Of a DNA stretch of 64,000 nucleotides, positions 12,206-25,400 are shown one piece after another. Every line of letters starts with the position of its first letter. Positions within the stretch are counted from its first letter, which is position 1. Under the pieces are notes generated by a model. It did no database searches and was not told the origin of the DNA. It saw only the letters and a program-made list of their open reading frames with translations. Origin of the DNA: Myrica gale (lineage: Eukaryota; Streptophyta; Magnoliopsida; Fagales; Myricaceae). A program made the translations under genes and the position numbers. The DNA lies in the NCBI GenBank assembly GCA_963930655.1, contig OZ005617.1:9426501-9490500 (forward strand), written 5' to 3'.

Positions 12206-13390
12206 TTGCCGCGAACACAAAAAAAAAAAGGGATCGCAGGATTGCTGGAACACGCAAAAGCGGCAAAAGTCACAGATAATAGGAGCTAGCAGGGAAGGTT
12301 ACTCAGGAGTCGAGGTTTAAGAAACTTTCGAATGCTCACAGATCATCAGAGATTCAGAGCCACCCGGACCCAAACCGTTCGTTATCTACGTTATTCATGG
12401 CCTCTGTAGTTTCTTTTTGGTTGATTTCTTTTTTTCTTGTTTCAACGTATTGAGTTGCATTTTTGTTTGATTTCGCAAGTGAAAGGGGAGATAAGAGAGC
12501 TGACCTCCTAGTGTACAAAAGGGGAGATAAGGGAGCAGATTCCTTGCGGTTGCCTAGGCTGAGTCTCTACGTTACAAGCTCGTTGGTGTTCTTTTTGTTT
12601 GGAGAATCGGAGGTATATATGCCTGAGTTACATAGATATTAATATTGTTTTGGAGTTAGTAGCTTTTTAGGATTGAAATGTGGATGGTAGGCAAATAGTT
12701 ATTCTGCAACGGGATGGTAGGCCACCCAAACATCTCCTCAGAAAGGCCTGCTATGGAATTTGTTGGTAATGTTGCATTAGTTGCAGGGAAGCTATTTAGG
12801 AGGTTCTTGATTGGGTATCCAGACCTATCTTCTGAAATGCAAATTACCTTGTAAATATGCTTGATAGTACGTGCTTTAGTTTTGGCTGGCTTAATTAATT
12901 GATTCATTCATTTCGATAAAATGTTGTGTTCAACTTCTTTCATTGCGTTTATATGCTTGTAGGAAAGAGAATAAATTTTTATTAGTGGCGTCATTACTTC
13001 CTCGGGAGAAGACCCCTCATTTAGAACTAGGGCCATAAGGGTGAAAAATGGCATTTGTGGATATTATCCTTTCTTGGTCATATTTAAACAAGCTATTAGT
13101 GGATCTGTTTCACTTTTTGTACAATTTCAGAAGACTTGGCATTGTGGACCGCAAATAATTTCATGTTTTGAATTGTAGGTTGAGTTCTTGTTTGAGTTGG
13201 CATATGTTAAATAATTTTACTAAGGAACTATTTAAATTGGAGTTTGTTTAATGATTATGTTAAATGATTTTGCACATCTTGATGTATGGTTTGTGTATCA
13301 TATTACCCTTAGACCCGTTTAAGAATTATTGTATCATATTGCATGTCTTATTAAGTTTTGTTGTTTGTTGTGTTTTTTAAGGGTTAGAAA
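12206..13390 (+). other. CACTA leader before the transposase
   Basis: About 1.2 kb with no recognised protein domain. It probably holds 5' non-coding exon and intron sequence of the TnpD-type gene. A TTTTTTAAGG tract precedes the ATG at 13391, which I take as the transposase start because the transposase-associated domain begins there. Confidence 0.4.
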
Positions 13391-14594
13391 GATGGATAAG
13401 AGTTGGATGAATGAAACGAATCGATTCGGGAAGAGATATTTAGAAGGGGTAAAATATTTTATGGTCATGGGAAGTGGATGTGCGGATAGCAAGAATGAGA
13501 TTAGGTGCCCTTGTCGCCGATGCATGAACGTATACTTTCACGAAGTGGAGAAAGTTGAGGATCATTTGATTGTGAATGAGATTGATAAAAGTTATACCAA
13601 ATGGGTCTTACACGATGAACCATATGGTGAGTTTAGTCATGTCGATGCTGCTATAGATAATAGCAATGATGATGAAATGAATGATACTTATGAACCGATC
13701 GAGGAAATAGATGAAATGTTGGAGGATATCGATGCAGGGATGTTCACCGGTACAACACCTGGAGTTAATAATGATGAACAGATTAGAGGAGAATATGGGA
13801 AGAAAGACTTTGATCGGCTATTAGAAGATGCACGGCTTCCTCTTTATCCGGGTTGTGAGTGATTTTCAAAGTTAACATTCATAGTACGATTGATGCACAT
13901 AAAGACCCTGCAGAATAAGAGTATCGCAACGTTTAATATGGTCTTAGAATTGATTAAAGAAGCTTTTCCCGAAGGCGAGACCCTGCCTTAAATTGTATGG
14001 GGAGGCAAGAACATTAAATCAGGGTTTAGGTCTGGATTATATACCCATACATGCATGTGTGAATGATTGTATTTTGTTTTGGATGGAAACAGAAAAGTTA
14101 GAAGTGTGCCCTGTATGTGGTGAATCTAGGCGGGTTAATAGTTCGATAAAACGGAAAAAAGTTCCTAAGAAAGTTTTGCGTCATATCCCATTAATACCAA
14201 GATTGTAGAAACTGTTTATTTCAAAGAAGACGGTTGAGGACATGAGATGGCATAGGAAAAAATAAATCCTAGATGAAGACAATCTGAGGCATCCGGCAGA
14301 CTCGTTGATGTGGAAAGAGTTTGATAAGGAACATGAATGGTTTGGATGGGAAGCTCGCAATGTTCATCTAGGATTACCTCCGATGGATTTAATCCATTTG
14401 GCAATATGAGTACGAGTTATAGCATGTGGCCAATGGTACTTATGCCATACAATTTGCCTCCTTGGAAGTGCGTGAAGGATCCATTTTTATGATGATGTTA
14501 CTTATTCCCGGACCAAGATCTCCAGGAAACAATATTGATGTTTACTTATGACCTTTGGTGGAAGAGTTGAAAATATTATGGGACGAAGGTGTTC
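13391..14594 (+). pseudogene. CACTA transposase (TnpD type), N-terminal half
   Basis: This is the N-terminal half of the catalytic transposase that cuts CACTA ends. The transposase-associated domain reads MDKSWMNETNRFGKRYLEGV ... CPCRRCMN with the zinc-binding CPCRRC motif. An acidic linker follows (about 13620-13760), then LLEDARLPLYPGC. The Tnp2 domain continues with YIPIHACVNDCILFW, CPVCGESRR, RHIPLIPRL, MRWHRK, HPADS, and WFGWEARNVHLGLP (to about 14390). Several in-frame stops (for example after PLYPGC and after LIPRL) and a frameshift near 14390 show decay. Translation is then cut by a solo LTR at 14600; the Tnp2 domain resumes at 18463. The target duplication GTACA lies at 14595-14599. 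Confidence 0.87.
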
Positions 14595-14599
14595 GTACA

Positions 14600-17500
14600 T
14601 GTGAGACCCCGTATATTTCTTTTGCTATTTCCTATGTGTTAGCTTTTAATTTCTTATGTATTAGCTTTAATTTTTATTATGGGGCCATATTTTTGGCCAA
14701 TGTATGGCCTAAGCTTTATGTTAAGGTACATCAATTAATATGAGATTTTATTTCATGAAATTTTTTCTAAATAATTTTCTTTTCATTATGGAAGTTTTGT
14801 GCAAGTTTAAATTATATTTCCCTAAGAGCCGAAACTTGCCAGGTAAGTTTCTCTTATGGATTTATATTTTTCATTTGCCTAATATATTTCATAATCCATA
14901 AAATTAAATTATGATTAAAGATTTATATATATTGGCCGAAAATAATTAAATGGAAAATCATGAATTTCTTTTAAGTATTTGAATATTTTTGTGTGTCATT
15001 AATAGGTGGCATATATATATTTATTATGTGACCTAAATTAGTAGTTGAATTATCATTAGAATATTAGATGATAAGCTACTAGGCATATGATAAGTTTTAA
15101 GAGAGTTTAAAATGATAAGCATATTTGCTTATCATAATGATAAACTAGCATAATGATAAGCTAGGGAACTTTTGATATGATAGGTTGTTGTGACTATCGT
15201 AGAGATAAGCTAGAACTATTATCTTAAGATAAGTTGTCATGCTTATAAAATGATAAGCTATGTAATTGAACTAGATAAGCTAGAGAGCTTATAGGAGATA
15301 AGTTAGGTGAGAGAGTAACTAAGTTGAAAGTTAGTTGTGAGAGTAACTAGAAAGTTAGTTGTGATAGTAACTAAGTTAGTTGTATTTTAACCAAACATCA
15401 TGAATGAACTAAACAAGAGGCAAACCAAGAGGTGACATAGCCATTTACGTAGGAGTGAAAATCCATAAAGTTTGTAGGTCATGTGAGTTGTAAAGAAGTG
15501 ATAAGAGAGCAATTAATTGACAAGACAATTCAATGGAAGAGAAATGAAAGAAAATCAAATGCAAGGGCAAGAGATCACGTGGGATAGCAAGCATGAGGAG
15601 GCAAGTGATGATGTGAGAGAAAGTGAAAAGCCAAAAGGAGAGAAAAGGACATGCCATGGTCGGCCAATGCAACCCAAATTCACCCCTCCTTTTCTTCCCT
15701 CTCTCTTGTCATTTTCAAACACCTCATGTCAATTGTCATTGCAATAACTCACCTTGGGAGACTCAATTGCTTCATGTGAATTCCCTCACACTTAGCATTT
15801 CAATTCCCACACTTCATTGTTTCTCTTGGCCGAATACCCCATTCCATTTCACTCTCTCTCTCTCTTTTCCTCTCTTGGCCGAACCTTACCCTTGAGCTCA
15901 AGCCTTGTTCTTTTCCTCTTGCAACCTAAATCACTCTCTAAAGTTCTAAGTTTGGTTCTCTCCTTGAGGTGACCAAACCTTCCCTTTGTGCAACTCCATT
16001 CTTCTCTTGAAAATTTGTACTCACTTAGCCACTTTTCCTTGAAGAAATTTAACTCACTTCCTTAGAGCTAAATCATTCAAGTTTACCTTATTTCTCCCCA
16101 CCATAAAACCTACCTTAGCACCTTATAATCAAGCATGGAACCACTCCAAAGAGGGTGAACCGAAAGTTGGGAGAAGGAAGGATCTTGGTGAAAATTTGGT
16201 GATTAGTGGAAGGTAGAGGTAGGCTTGATTTCACATAGTGTTTTGCTTAAAGTTCTTTATAAGTTCTGACCTAAGGTATTTTATTGTGCTAGGTACTCAA
16301 GGCTTGTGTTTAATCATCAAGGTAAGGCCAAAAATGTGGTTGTTAGTTCTAAGATTTATGTTGGCCGAATATCACTTGGTTGGATTTGAGGTGGTACCTT
16401 GGTTTGGTTAGATCTTGAGATTATGAGACCAACCTTAAGTTATAATGTTAGATCTAGCTATATGAGCATGAGATCCGAACTTAAATGTTAGAAAGATGTT
16501 AAAGGATGAACAATGCATGCTAGTATGGTCTTAAAATGCAATAGGTATGCATGATTCAAGTTTTGTCATGAAGGGTTGTGATTGATGGTGTTGGCCGAAA
16601 CTTATAGGTGTTGGATCTTCAAATATAATTTTGTTAAATGTCAATTTGATGAATGGCCATGATATGTATAAAATTTTGGTGAGCACATGCATATGAGCTA
16701 GTCTTGAAATATAATAGGTTGCATGCAAATCGAAAGGGCTAATCATTTTATGAACATGTGTGTTGGCCGAATATGACATTGTGCTAGATCTAGAAGTTGT
16801 GTTGTGATTGGTAGATCCTAGGTTGTGAATCTAAAAATGGAGGATGGGATCACCATTGGAGAAGAAAACTTAGACAAGGAATGCTTAAAATGGTACATGG
16901 CCGAATGACCTAATAAGTGGAACCCTAATAGCAACCCTACAAATAAGATTATATTACATGTGATGAATAAATAAATTAGGGTTATAGCCGAATGGATTAG
17001 AGAATAAAAGCTCGATCATAAAACACACCATATTAGTAAGAGAAAAACATAAATAATAGGCTTAAAGATTCGGATTAAAAGAATTAGTAAAACTTTGTGG
17101 TGTTAAGTATAGATTGAAGATTTAATTAGGATTGGCCAAAACTTATGGTGAACAAATAACCTATATTTTCGGGTTGCATAATGATTTAATGTCAAGCCAA
17201 GGATTAATTATAATTAGGGTTAGTAATTGGTAAACTTAAAGACCTAGTTAAATGTATGTAATAAAAGAAAGATTAGGATTTGATTATAGTGCAATTAGCT
17301 TGCTAATTAGAAAACTAAGTAAGATGATTAATAAGAAATTTCTATATAAAACTTTGTGAATAATATTATATTTTCAGAAATATATCTTTGGGTAATAACC
17401 GATTTAAAATACAAATATTTAACTTGTACGATTACGTACTTAATTCTTAGTACTAAGAAATGTTTGAATCGCATGTAGGCGATCTTCACATCTTTACACA

Positions 17501-18457
17501 TAATCAAGGAGACCGAGGTAAGTGGATTGTAAGTTGAAACCGTAAGTGAATCTTACACTTTTATGAAAACTGGAATGACACACTGCATCAATTCATGAAC
17601 AAGAATGATATTTCGAGCAAGCATGACATGGCATGAGCAATTCATGATTTTTCTAAAGAGAATTTTTATGCAATGATTTATGGAAAGTTTATGGAAAGAT
17701 AAGTTAAGTCAAGGGGCTCTGGTCGGTACCGTACCATCATGATGGACACCCATACCGAAAGACGAATGCGAGAAGGATGGGTGAATCCTAAGAGGCAATA
17801 CAACTACGGGCTAGCTCGACCAAATGGAAAGTCTCAAAGGGTAAGGGAGATGATTCTGATGGGAACACACAATCCGGACTCCAGGGGTTAAATGGAGCGT
17901 AAGTAGCCCACAAGTATGAAAGAAATATTTTCAAGGGCCTGGGGCCGATTTCAAGAACAAGTTATGAATTAAACGTTTTCAAGGGCCCGGGGCCAACTTC
18001 AAGCAAGAGCATATGCATATCCATGACATGCATGTGTATCATGAATTATGTTTTTCCATGTTGAGCAAGTACAAGTCAAGAGCATGTTTTAAGTTTATAT
18101 TTTTCCCTTACTGAGTCTCTTTGACTCACGTTTTTTTTTAAATTGTGTCATTCCAGATGCCTCAGGTGGAGAAAGTCAGGAGGACTACCTGACTTAGAAG
18201 GAAAAAGATTATATTCATGTTTTGTTGATTGTGACTTGATCGATGAGATCCGTCACTTGTTTAGTGTTAAATATGTTTTGTATGTTATGTATGTATTATG
18301 GTGCAAACTTATTGAGAACTCTGATTATGTTATGAGTTGGCTCGAGTCTCTCGTGATCCTGTACGTTTCCGCCGTAAGTATGTAAGAATGCTGGAGCTAT
18401 CCCTGAGATTGCTCGCGGCTGTCACGGTCCCTGCGGGATGCCGTTCGGGGCGTGACA
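14600..18457 (+). mobile_element. Solo LTR inside the CACTA transposase
   Basis: A 3858-bp LTR begins TGTGAGACCCCG and ends GGGGCGTGACA, with the exact target duplication GTACA at 14595-14599 and 18458-18462. It belongs to the same long-LTR Gypsy family and is of the GATAAG type. No internal region is present. Reading across the empty site rejoins Tnp2 sequence, so this insertion is younger than the CACTA. Confidence 0.93.
15068..15305 (+). promoter_or_regulatory. GATAAG array in solo LTR
   Basis: GATAAG or GATAAAC-type hexamers recur about ten times, 470-700 bp from the LTR start, matching the clusters at 4545 and in the two minus-strand copies. Confidence 0.5.
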
Positions 18458-18462
18458 GTACA

Positions 18463-19820
18463 TTTGATACGTCAACGTGTAGTTATTTTCAAATGCATGC
18501 GGTAGTGATGTGGACTATCAATGATTTTCCGACGTACGGTAATTTATCTGGGTGGAGTACGAAGGGAAAAGTGGCATGTCCAGCATGTAACCAATCTACG
18601 TGTTCTAAATATCTTCGACACGGTAGAAAGATATGCTACATGGGTCATCGTCGTTATTTACCAATGGATCACAGTTGAAGGAAGAATCGAGCAATGTTTG
18701 ATGGTGAAGAAGAGTATGGGCCAGCACCGCGTGAATTGTCAGGTGATGATCTATTAATGCAGTTGGCGAGGGTAGGGCCAATACAATTTGGTAAAGCTTT
18801 GAAGAAGATAAACTTACTGAGGAGGACTTGAATTGGACAAACAATAGTATCTTTTTGAGTTACCATACTGGTCATCTTTGGAAGTGCGCCGCAATTTAGA
18901 TGTTAATGCACATTGAGAAAAATATATGTGAGAATATTATCGGAACATTGTTGAATATCGAAGGTAAGACGAAAGATACAGTGAATTCTCGAAAATATTT
19001 AGCTATTATGAAAGTGAAGAGAGATTTACATCTATAACCTTATGGTTAGTCATATGTTATGCCGCATACGTGATATACTCTAACAAAGAAAGAGAGGGTT
19101 GAATTTTGTAATTGGGTGAGAAATATAAAGTTTATAGATGGGTATGCTTCTAATATCTCTCGTTGTGTAAAAGAGAAGAAAGGTAAAATCAGCGGCATGA
19201 AAAGCCATGATTGTCACGTATTTCTACAACGCATGCTTCCGGTTGCTATTCGTGGTTATTTGACCAAAGATGTTGGGGATGCAATTACAGAGTTGCACCT
19301 GTTTTTTAGGGATTTATGTTCACGTATATTGAATATGGATGTTTTGAGGCATTTGGATGAATATATTGGCAAGATCCTGTATAAGTTGGAGAGAATATTT
19401 CCACCCTCATTCTTTGATTTCATAGTTCACTTAACTGTCCATGTTCCTCGTGAAGCTATTCTCACTGGTCTAGTACAATGTCGATGGATGTATCCGCTGG
19501 AGCGATTTCTAGGGAGACATAAACGTTTTGCACGCAATAAGGCACGCGCAGAGGGTTCAATTTCCGAGGCATATATGGATTACGAATGCCTGACGTTCTG
19601 TTCTATGTATCTTGGTGGTGTTGAGACAAGTTTTAACAAAGGACACATAAATATTGTTGGAGTTCATGAGCATCTGATATGTCATAAGTTCAGTATTTTT
19701 TCACAAGATGTCAGGCCATTAGGAGCTGAAGCAGGGTATGATTTATCGGGGGCAGAGTTCAAAAAAGCTAGATGGTATGTGTTAAACAATTGCTCGGAGA
19801 TTGATGCATACCTGAAGTAA
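18463..19820 (+). pseudogene. CACTA transposase, Tnp2 C-part and DUF4218 domain
   Basis: Directly after the LTR the Tnp2 reading resumes: MHAVVMWTINDFPTYGNLSG, then GKVACPACNQST, CYMGHRRYLPMDH, and near 18885 RRNLDVMHIEKNICENIIGT. The DUF4218 part follows: GYASNISRCV, ISGMKSHDCHVFLQRMLPV, FFRDLCSRIL, IFPPSFFDFIVHLTVHVPRE, VQCRWMYPLERFLGRHKRF, ECLTFCSMYLGG, ending in WYVLNNCSEIDAYLK before a GTAAG donor-like site at 19821. The DUF4218 frame 19116-19820 (234 residues) is intact, while the part before it has stops and a frameshift. Family order matches autonomous plant CACTA elements. Confidence 0.87.
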
Positions 19821-20103
19821 GTTCTTAATTATATTTCATATTGACTTGTTTAGTCATAAATATTTCTTTACGTACGTTTTTATTAATTAATGACACTACT
19901 ATAGTGAGCATACTGACATTCTAAAGCGACAAAGTTCAACGAATGTTGAGACTCAGCCTAAGGAAGAGTTTCCAGAGTGGTTTAAGAAATGTGTATGAAT
20001 TCTTAACTAACAATACATTTATTCCGTTTATATTATTATTTCGTACGATTTGTGGGTCACGTACGATTAATATGTTTTCCTTCCATGTTTATAGATTATC
20101 TAC

Positions 20104-20690
20104 TTGCGTGATGAAAATGCCTTGAATATTCATGATGATTTATATGCATTAGCATGTGGTCTTGATGAACGTACTAAAAGATACTCTAGATGTATCGTTG
20201 GGGGGGTTAGGTACCACACTACTGACCGAGAACAATGTCGTAAAACTCAAAATAGTGGTGTAGTTGTTCCGAGAGATCACAATGGAATTGATTTTGAGTT
20301 TTACGGTGTGGTGTTGGCTATCTTTGCATTACGATATTTATGAGGGAATGTCGTGTACCTGTTCAAGTGTGAATGGTGGGATGTGGAAAAACAGAATGTA
20401 GGTATACACAAAGATAGATATTTTACAGGTGTGAACACATCTCGTAAATGGTACCAAAATGATTCATTCATACTTTGTAATCAAGCTAATCAAGTGTTTT
20501 ACTTACCTGACACTCAATTGGGTGGTCACTGGCGGGTGGTTCAAAAACTTGGTCATAGAAATATTTACGATATTCCTGAAGTGGTAGCCAATGGTGACAA
20601 AGAGATTAAAGAGGCAATACAGAAGGAAGCATATCAAGAAAATGAATCCTTTCAGCTCTTTGTAGATTTTGGAATTATGATTTGATCTCA
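20104..20690 (+). pseudogene. CACTA transposase C-terminal DUF4216 region
   Basis: The reading ALACGLDERTKRYSRCIVGG, VRYHTTDRE, QNSGVVVPRDHNGIDFEFYG, then VYLFKCEWWDV, YFTGVNTSRKWYQNDSFILC, NQVFYLPDTQLGGHWRVVQK is the DUF4216 domain at the C-terminus of CACTA transposases. A stop separates 20104-20343 from 20353-20685. An acidic tail (EEDNFIDDESEEEETTTDEE) follows in another frame to 20864. It lies 280 bp after the DUF4218 exon, consistent with an intron between. Confidence 0.82.
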
Positions 20691-20889
20691 TTACATAGAA
20701 ATGATGTTGAGCCTGAAATTGTAGATGCTTCGACCGAAGTAGCGGAAATAGTTGAAGAAGACAACTTTATAGATGATGAAAGTGAGGAGGAAGAAACTAC
20801 CACTGATGAGGAAGAAATTTTATCTATTTTTACTGTTGATGACACGTCCGCCGATGATATGTAAAGATTGCATTTTAATTTCTCAGGTT

Positions 20890-22131
20890 TAGTATCATGG
20901 TGATTGGTGGAAAACGTCAACGATCCGCTCTTACCGTTTCGTCAAATCATTTGGAGTCATCCCATCCTATGCAGTCTACCACAGGTAAAGCGTCACGTGC
21001 CCCGAGGGTGTCGGCCGAGACACCTATAAGCAGTCCCGGTCTCGCACAGAGTAGTGTGGCCTATAAGTGCTCTAAACATTATACTACTTTCGGTTATATT
21101 GTATTAGACTATGCATTCATTTTCACGTTTAATCTTCTAAATCACTTGTATTATATTTGTAGCAACTACACCTGCTCAATGAGGGTGTGGGAAGTCAAGA
21201 GTGTCTTTTGCCAAAGTGCGAGGAAACGGTAAGATGCCATTCAGTATCCCCAATGAGCACTGAGTCACAAATGGTGATGAATCTAGTCGTCTTGCAATAT
21301 TAATTGGAACTTTAGTTGAATGCATGCTCCATTTGGTACGCCGACATGGGCAAAGGTTTCAAATTCTATAAAAGAATATATCATGAACGACATGACAGTT
21401 CAAGACAGTAGATGTTATTGCATTTGCAGGAGCGTAGTCGAATTAACACTACAAATAGAGTGAAATTGAAAGTACATCACACTGGTGGTTCAAGACCATT
21501 TGTTTGGCATAGAAAGAAATTGGTAAGTACATTAAATAATTATTTTAACATTTTAATTACATAGATGAACTAAATTTCCTTTCTTTTGACCTATGATTTG
21601 TTCAGCAAGACCCCGAGATTGGAACACCAATAGCTGCAGATTTATATAGTAAGACGCATCATAATAAAATGGTGAAGGGTGGGTGTCTGATGTTGCTAGA
21701 GAAAATTATGTAAATAAATTTTTTCATGTTATTTTGAAAGATTAGTTTATTATGTTAAAGGATCCATAACTTAGTTTTATGATTGTAAGAGAAGATGGTG
21801 GAGATCCAATCTCAATCAACTACATAGTCAAGAGCACCAAAAGACGTTGACATTTTTACTCAAGTCCTTGGGACAAGATCTGGTTATGTAAGAGGTTTTG
21901 GGTCGCTCTGTGAAGCCTATTGTTGCCTCATCCTCTACAATGTATATACAATGGGATCCGGAGCTTGTTCGTGAGTTAGAGACAGCTAAAGCTACAATAG
22001 AAGAGTTGAAGTCAAGACAGAGCGAGTATGATAACCTAAAAAATAGACAAGTACAAATGCAAGAGTCACAAAAGAAAATTCAAGAGCAGCTTCAACTACT
22101 TGCAGTACAATTTGCGCAACGAGACTCCTAA
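20890..22131 (+). pseudogene. TnpA-like Transposase_24 gene remnant
   Basis: Pieces of the second CACTA gene, whose product binds subterminal repeats. A Ser-rich N-terminus lies at 20897-21060 (MVIGGKRQRSALTVSSNHLE). Near 21430-21525 the reading is RSRINTTNRVKLKVHHTGGS and FVWHRKKL; near 21605-21700 DPEIGTPIAADLYSKTHHNK; near 21860-21900 VLGTRSGYVRGFG. The last exon, 21898-22131, forms a coiled coil (ELETAKATIEELKSRQSEYD ... EQLQLLAVQFAQRD) ending in a stop. GT-AG introns probably separate them. At least one internal stop is seen near 21710. This is the usual position, 3' of the transposase. Confidence 0.72.
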
Positions 22132-22484
22132 GTAGGATTACATTGGCAAATTATAAGGATTTCATTGACGGTTGTGATTATTGTTGACAGTTTTTGGTAT
22201 GCTTCATAGTGTTGGATTATGTTTGAGAATGTTGGAAAATTTTCTAGGATTTTATCACTTTGTGTACTGTGATATTTGTGTTGGTTGAGATATTTATAGA
22301 ATATTTGAAGTTTGTATTGGTTGAGAAATTTTAAAATTTGAAGTTTTTGTTGGTTGAGAGGTTATGGAATAATTGAAGTATGTGTCGGATGAGAGGTTGT
22401 TGTGATATTTGATGTGTTGGTTGAGAGGTTATAGGATATGTGTTTTGGTGTTTGTCAATTGAGAATATCAGGTTTCATTTGGAG
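22132..22484 (+). other. CACTA 3' region before the Gypsy insertion
   Basis: Non-coding. It contains a degenerate repeat of about 40-50 bp built on 'GTTGGTTGAGANNTT', seen about five times between 22280 and 22460. The last five bases, TGGAG (22480-22484), are the left target duplication of the next element. Confidence 0.55.
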
Positions 22485-25400
22485 TGTCACGCCCCGAACG
22501 CCATCCCGCAGGGACCGTGACAGCCGCGAGCATTCCCCGGGAACACTCCAGCGCTTACACTAACTCTTACATCGGAATTTTTTTTTTATACACATAGGAT
22601 GGCTCACTCAGGATCCACATGTTGGCTGAGATACAAGCTCAATGATCATAACCTCTCGGTATACGCATCATAATTCAGAAAAGTCTATACATTGCATCTT
22701 GTTCGCAAACTTATACAAAACGTACTAGGGCAACATACTGCCACTTGATCAAAACCAGCACTCACTAGTGCTACCTCGGAGTTCACCAACTCCGGCTCCA
22801 ATTCCCAAACTTCCAGGATTTCTAAGTGAGATACTCCTCTACTCCCCAGTTATCTTGTGGATCTGGAATGATACGATTTAAAAACTATGAGTCGAAAGAC
22901 TCAGTAAGGAACAACAATTTAAATCATGAACTTTGGTAAACATAGCTTTAAAACATACTCACTTCGATGCACTATAGAGTCAAGGGAAGAAATGCATAAC
23001 TGTAAATCATAAGATAGTGCATAAAAACCATGATGCATATGCATGCTCCGTGATGCACATGCCATGCACTAAAATCTCTTGCCACTCTTAGCCTTTTCAA
23101 ATGCATTTCAAGTCTCGAAATTGGCCCCAGGCCCTTGAAAATATTTCTTTCGTACTTGCTTGTAAAATTGGCCCTTGGCCCTTAAAATCACTTATTCATA
23201 TCTCTTATTGTGGGCTCGCTCCATTTGACCCCTGAAGTCAGGGTTGTACGTTCCCATTGGAACTATCCCGATTTCCCTTGGGGACCTTAAATACGGTCAA
23301 GCTAGCACACCTTCTCGCATTCGTCCTTCAGTGGCTAGACATGACCCTTGGAGGCGCCACACCTTCTCGAGCAACGTTCTTCGGTGTGGTTGCACATACC
23401 TCACGGACTAACCCATCCTTCACGAACAACGTCCCTCGGTATGGGCGTCCATCCATCCATCCTTCACGAACAACGTCCCTCGGCATGGATGTCGAGCTCA
23501 CTTAACTTGGTACGGGTTCAACCAAAGCCTCCGGGCTCAATCATAACATAAATTCTCTTTCATTTGCATAAAACAACTTTTCATGTTTCTATGAAATGAA
23601 CATGCCATGCCACTCTTGAAAACATCGTAATTTCATTTGCATCAAAACGTCTCTCATGCATTCATGCAAATGATCATGCTATGACATGTTCGAAACATCA
23701 TGCGTACTTGAAACATTCTATATGCACAATACATGTCACTTGTATTAAAAACATCTTGCCATGCACAATAAAACATGTTGTGTATCATTCCAGTTTTCAT
23801 AAAAGTGTAAGATTCACTTACAGTACTCCTTGCAAATTCCTTCCCGATTCTTACTTGGCTCGATGCCTACAAGAAATAGATCTCCTTCTCAATACACTGA
23901 GCATCCGATAAAATATATCGATACGTTTCGGTTCTACTAAGCTATTCGAGGAAATCTATCGTGAAATCCACTAAGGAATGAATAGCGATAATTATGCGAT
24001 TAACTTAATTTTACGATATAATATAGTTGCCGGATTTCTCTTAATCCAATTTGAACTTCCTGTTCATCCCTTAACTTCGTACTTCCCGTCCATCGGAGTA
24101 TTTCCGAATAGCAACTATATTATACTTCTTTGATATCATATATATACATATATATATCACTTAAATTCTTTTAATCATTTAAATATTTTATTTACTCTTT
24201 TCTTTAACTAATATTCAAAACTTAGGTTATTTAATTATTAAACTCTATTACAATATATTTATATATCTATTCACGATTAGGGTTTTAATCAACAATTAAT
24301 AAATTAGGATTACACCTAAGTCTCCCATTATTACATGTGCTCTACTAAAACCTTACATTAAACCATTAATAAACTTAATCACGATCATATCTTGACTTAG
24401 ACCTTAACCTTAATTAATCCGAGATATTAATCCTAACTAGGGTTTCGAATATTTTCATTACATGCTCATGGTTCTTCAAGCTTGTATTCCAATTGGTCAA
24501 AACCCTAATCCCAAGTGTTCATCATAACAATAAAATTCCAATTAGCCTAATCCCCAATTTCAAGTATCCAACACAACAATTATAACCTATTTATCATAAT
24601 TTACTATTAGGGTTTCTCTTCCTTATGACATTCGGCCAACACCAATTTTTATGCATCCTTTAATCACGACTTCAACTCCAATGGTGATCCCATCCTCCAT
24701 TCAACAATTTCACAACCTAGGATCTAAGAATCCAAACACCAACACAATATATCATACATTATACCATTCGACCAACACATGTTTTTCATCCAATAATTAT
24801 ATTCTCTTTTGTTTCCTTCAATTTGCATGCATCCTTTACCTAACATAATTATCTACCATGCATTAGGTCACTAATCTTACACATATCATGGCCAATAATC
24901 AGATCTATACATACACAAACTTTCTCTTGGAAACCTAGGGCATATATGGTTCGGCCATAACTCATAACATCACATTTTCATACTAAAAATTATATCATGC
25001 ACTTCCCTTTGCATTTTATAACCTAACTAGTATGAATTACTTCATACTTTCATTATTCATGAATAATATGACCCGATCTAACATTCAAACACATCCATAA
25101 TCATAGATCTAGGGAGATTTACAACTTACATCCAACCAACTTAGCAAAAACTTAGATCTAACTTCCTTTTGTATTTATGACCTATTTGCATGCATTAACT
25201 TCATAGATCCGAACCTCTTTCACATGTACATTGTTTTTACATCATCATAACCATAGTTAAACACTTAGATCTAACATTAGAGAGACCAACAACACAAGAT
25301 CTAAAAGGAAGTAAGCATATAATTCGGCCATCACTATATTCTACCAACAACATCACATTCTTGGCCTTACCTTGATGATTATCCCACGCTTGAGTACCTA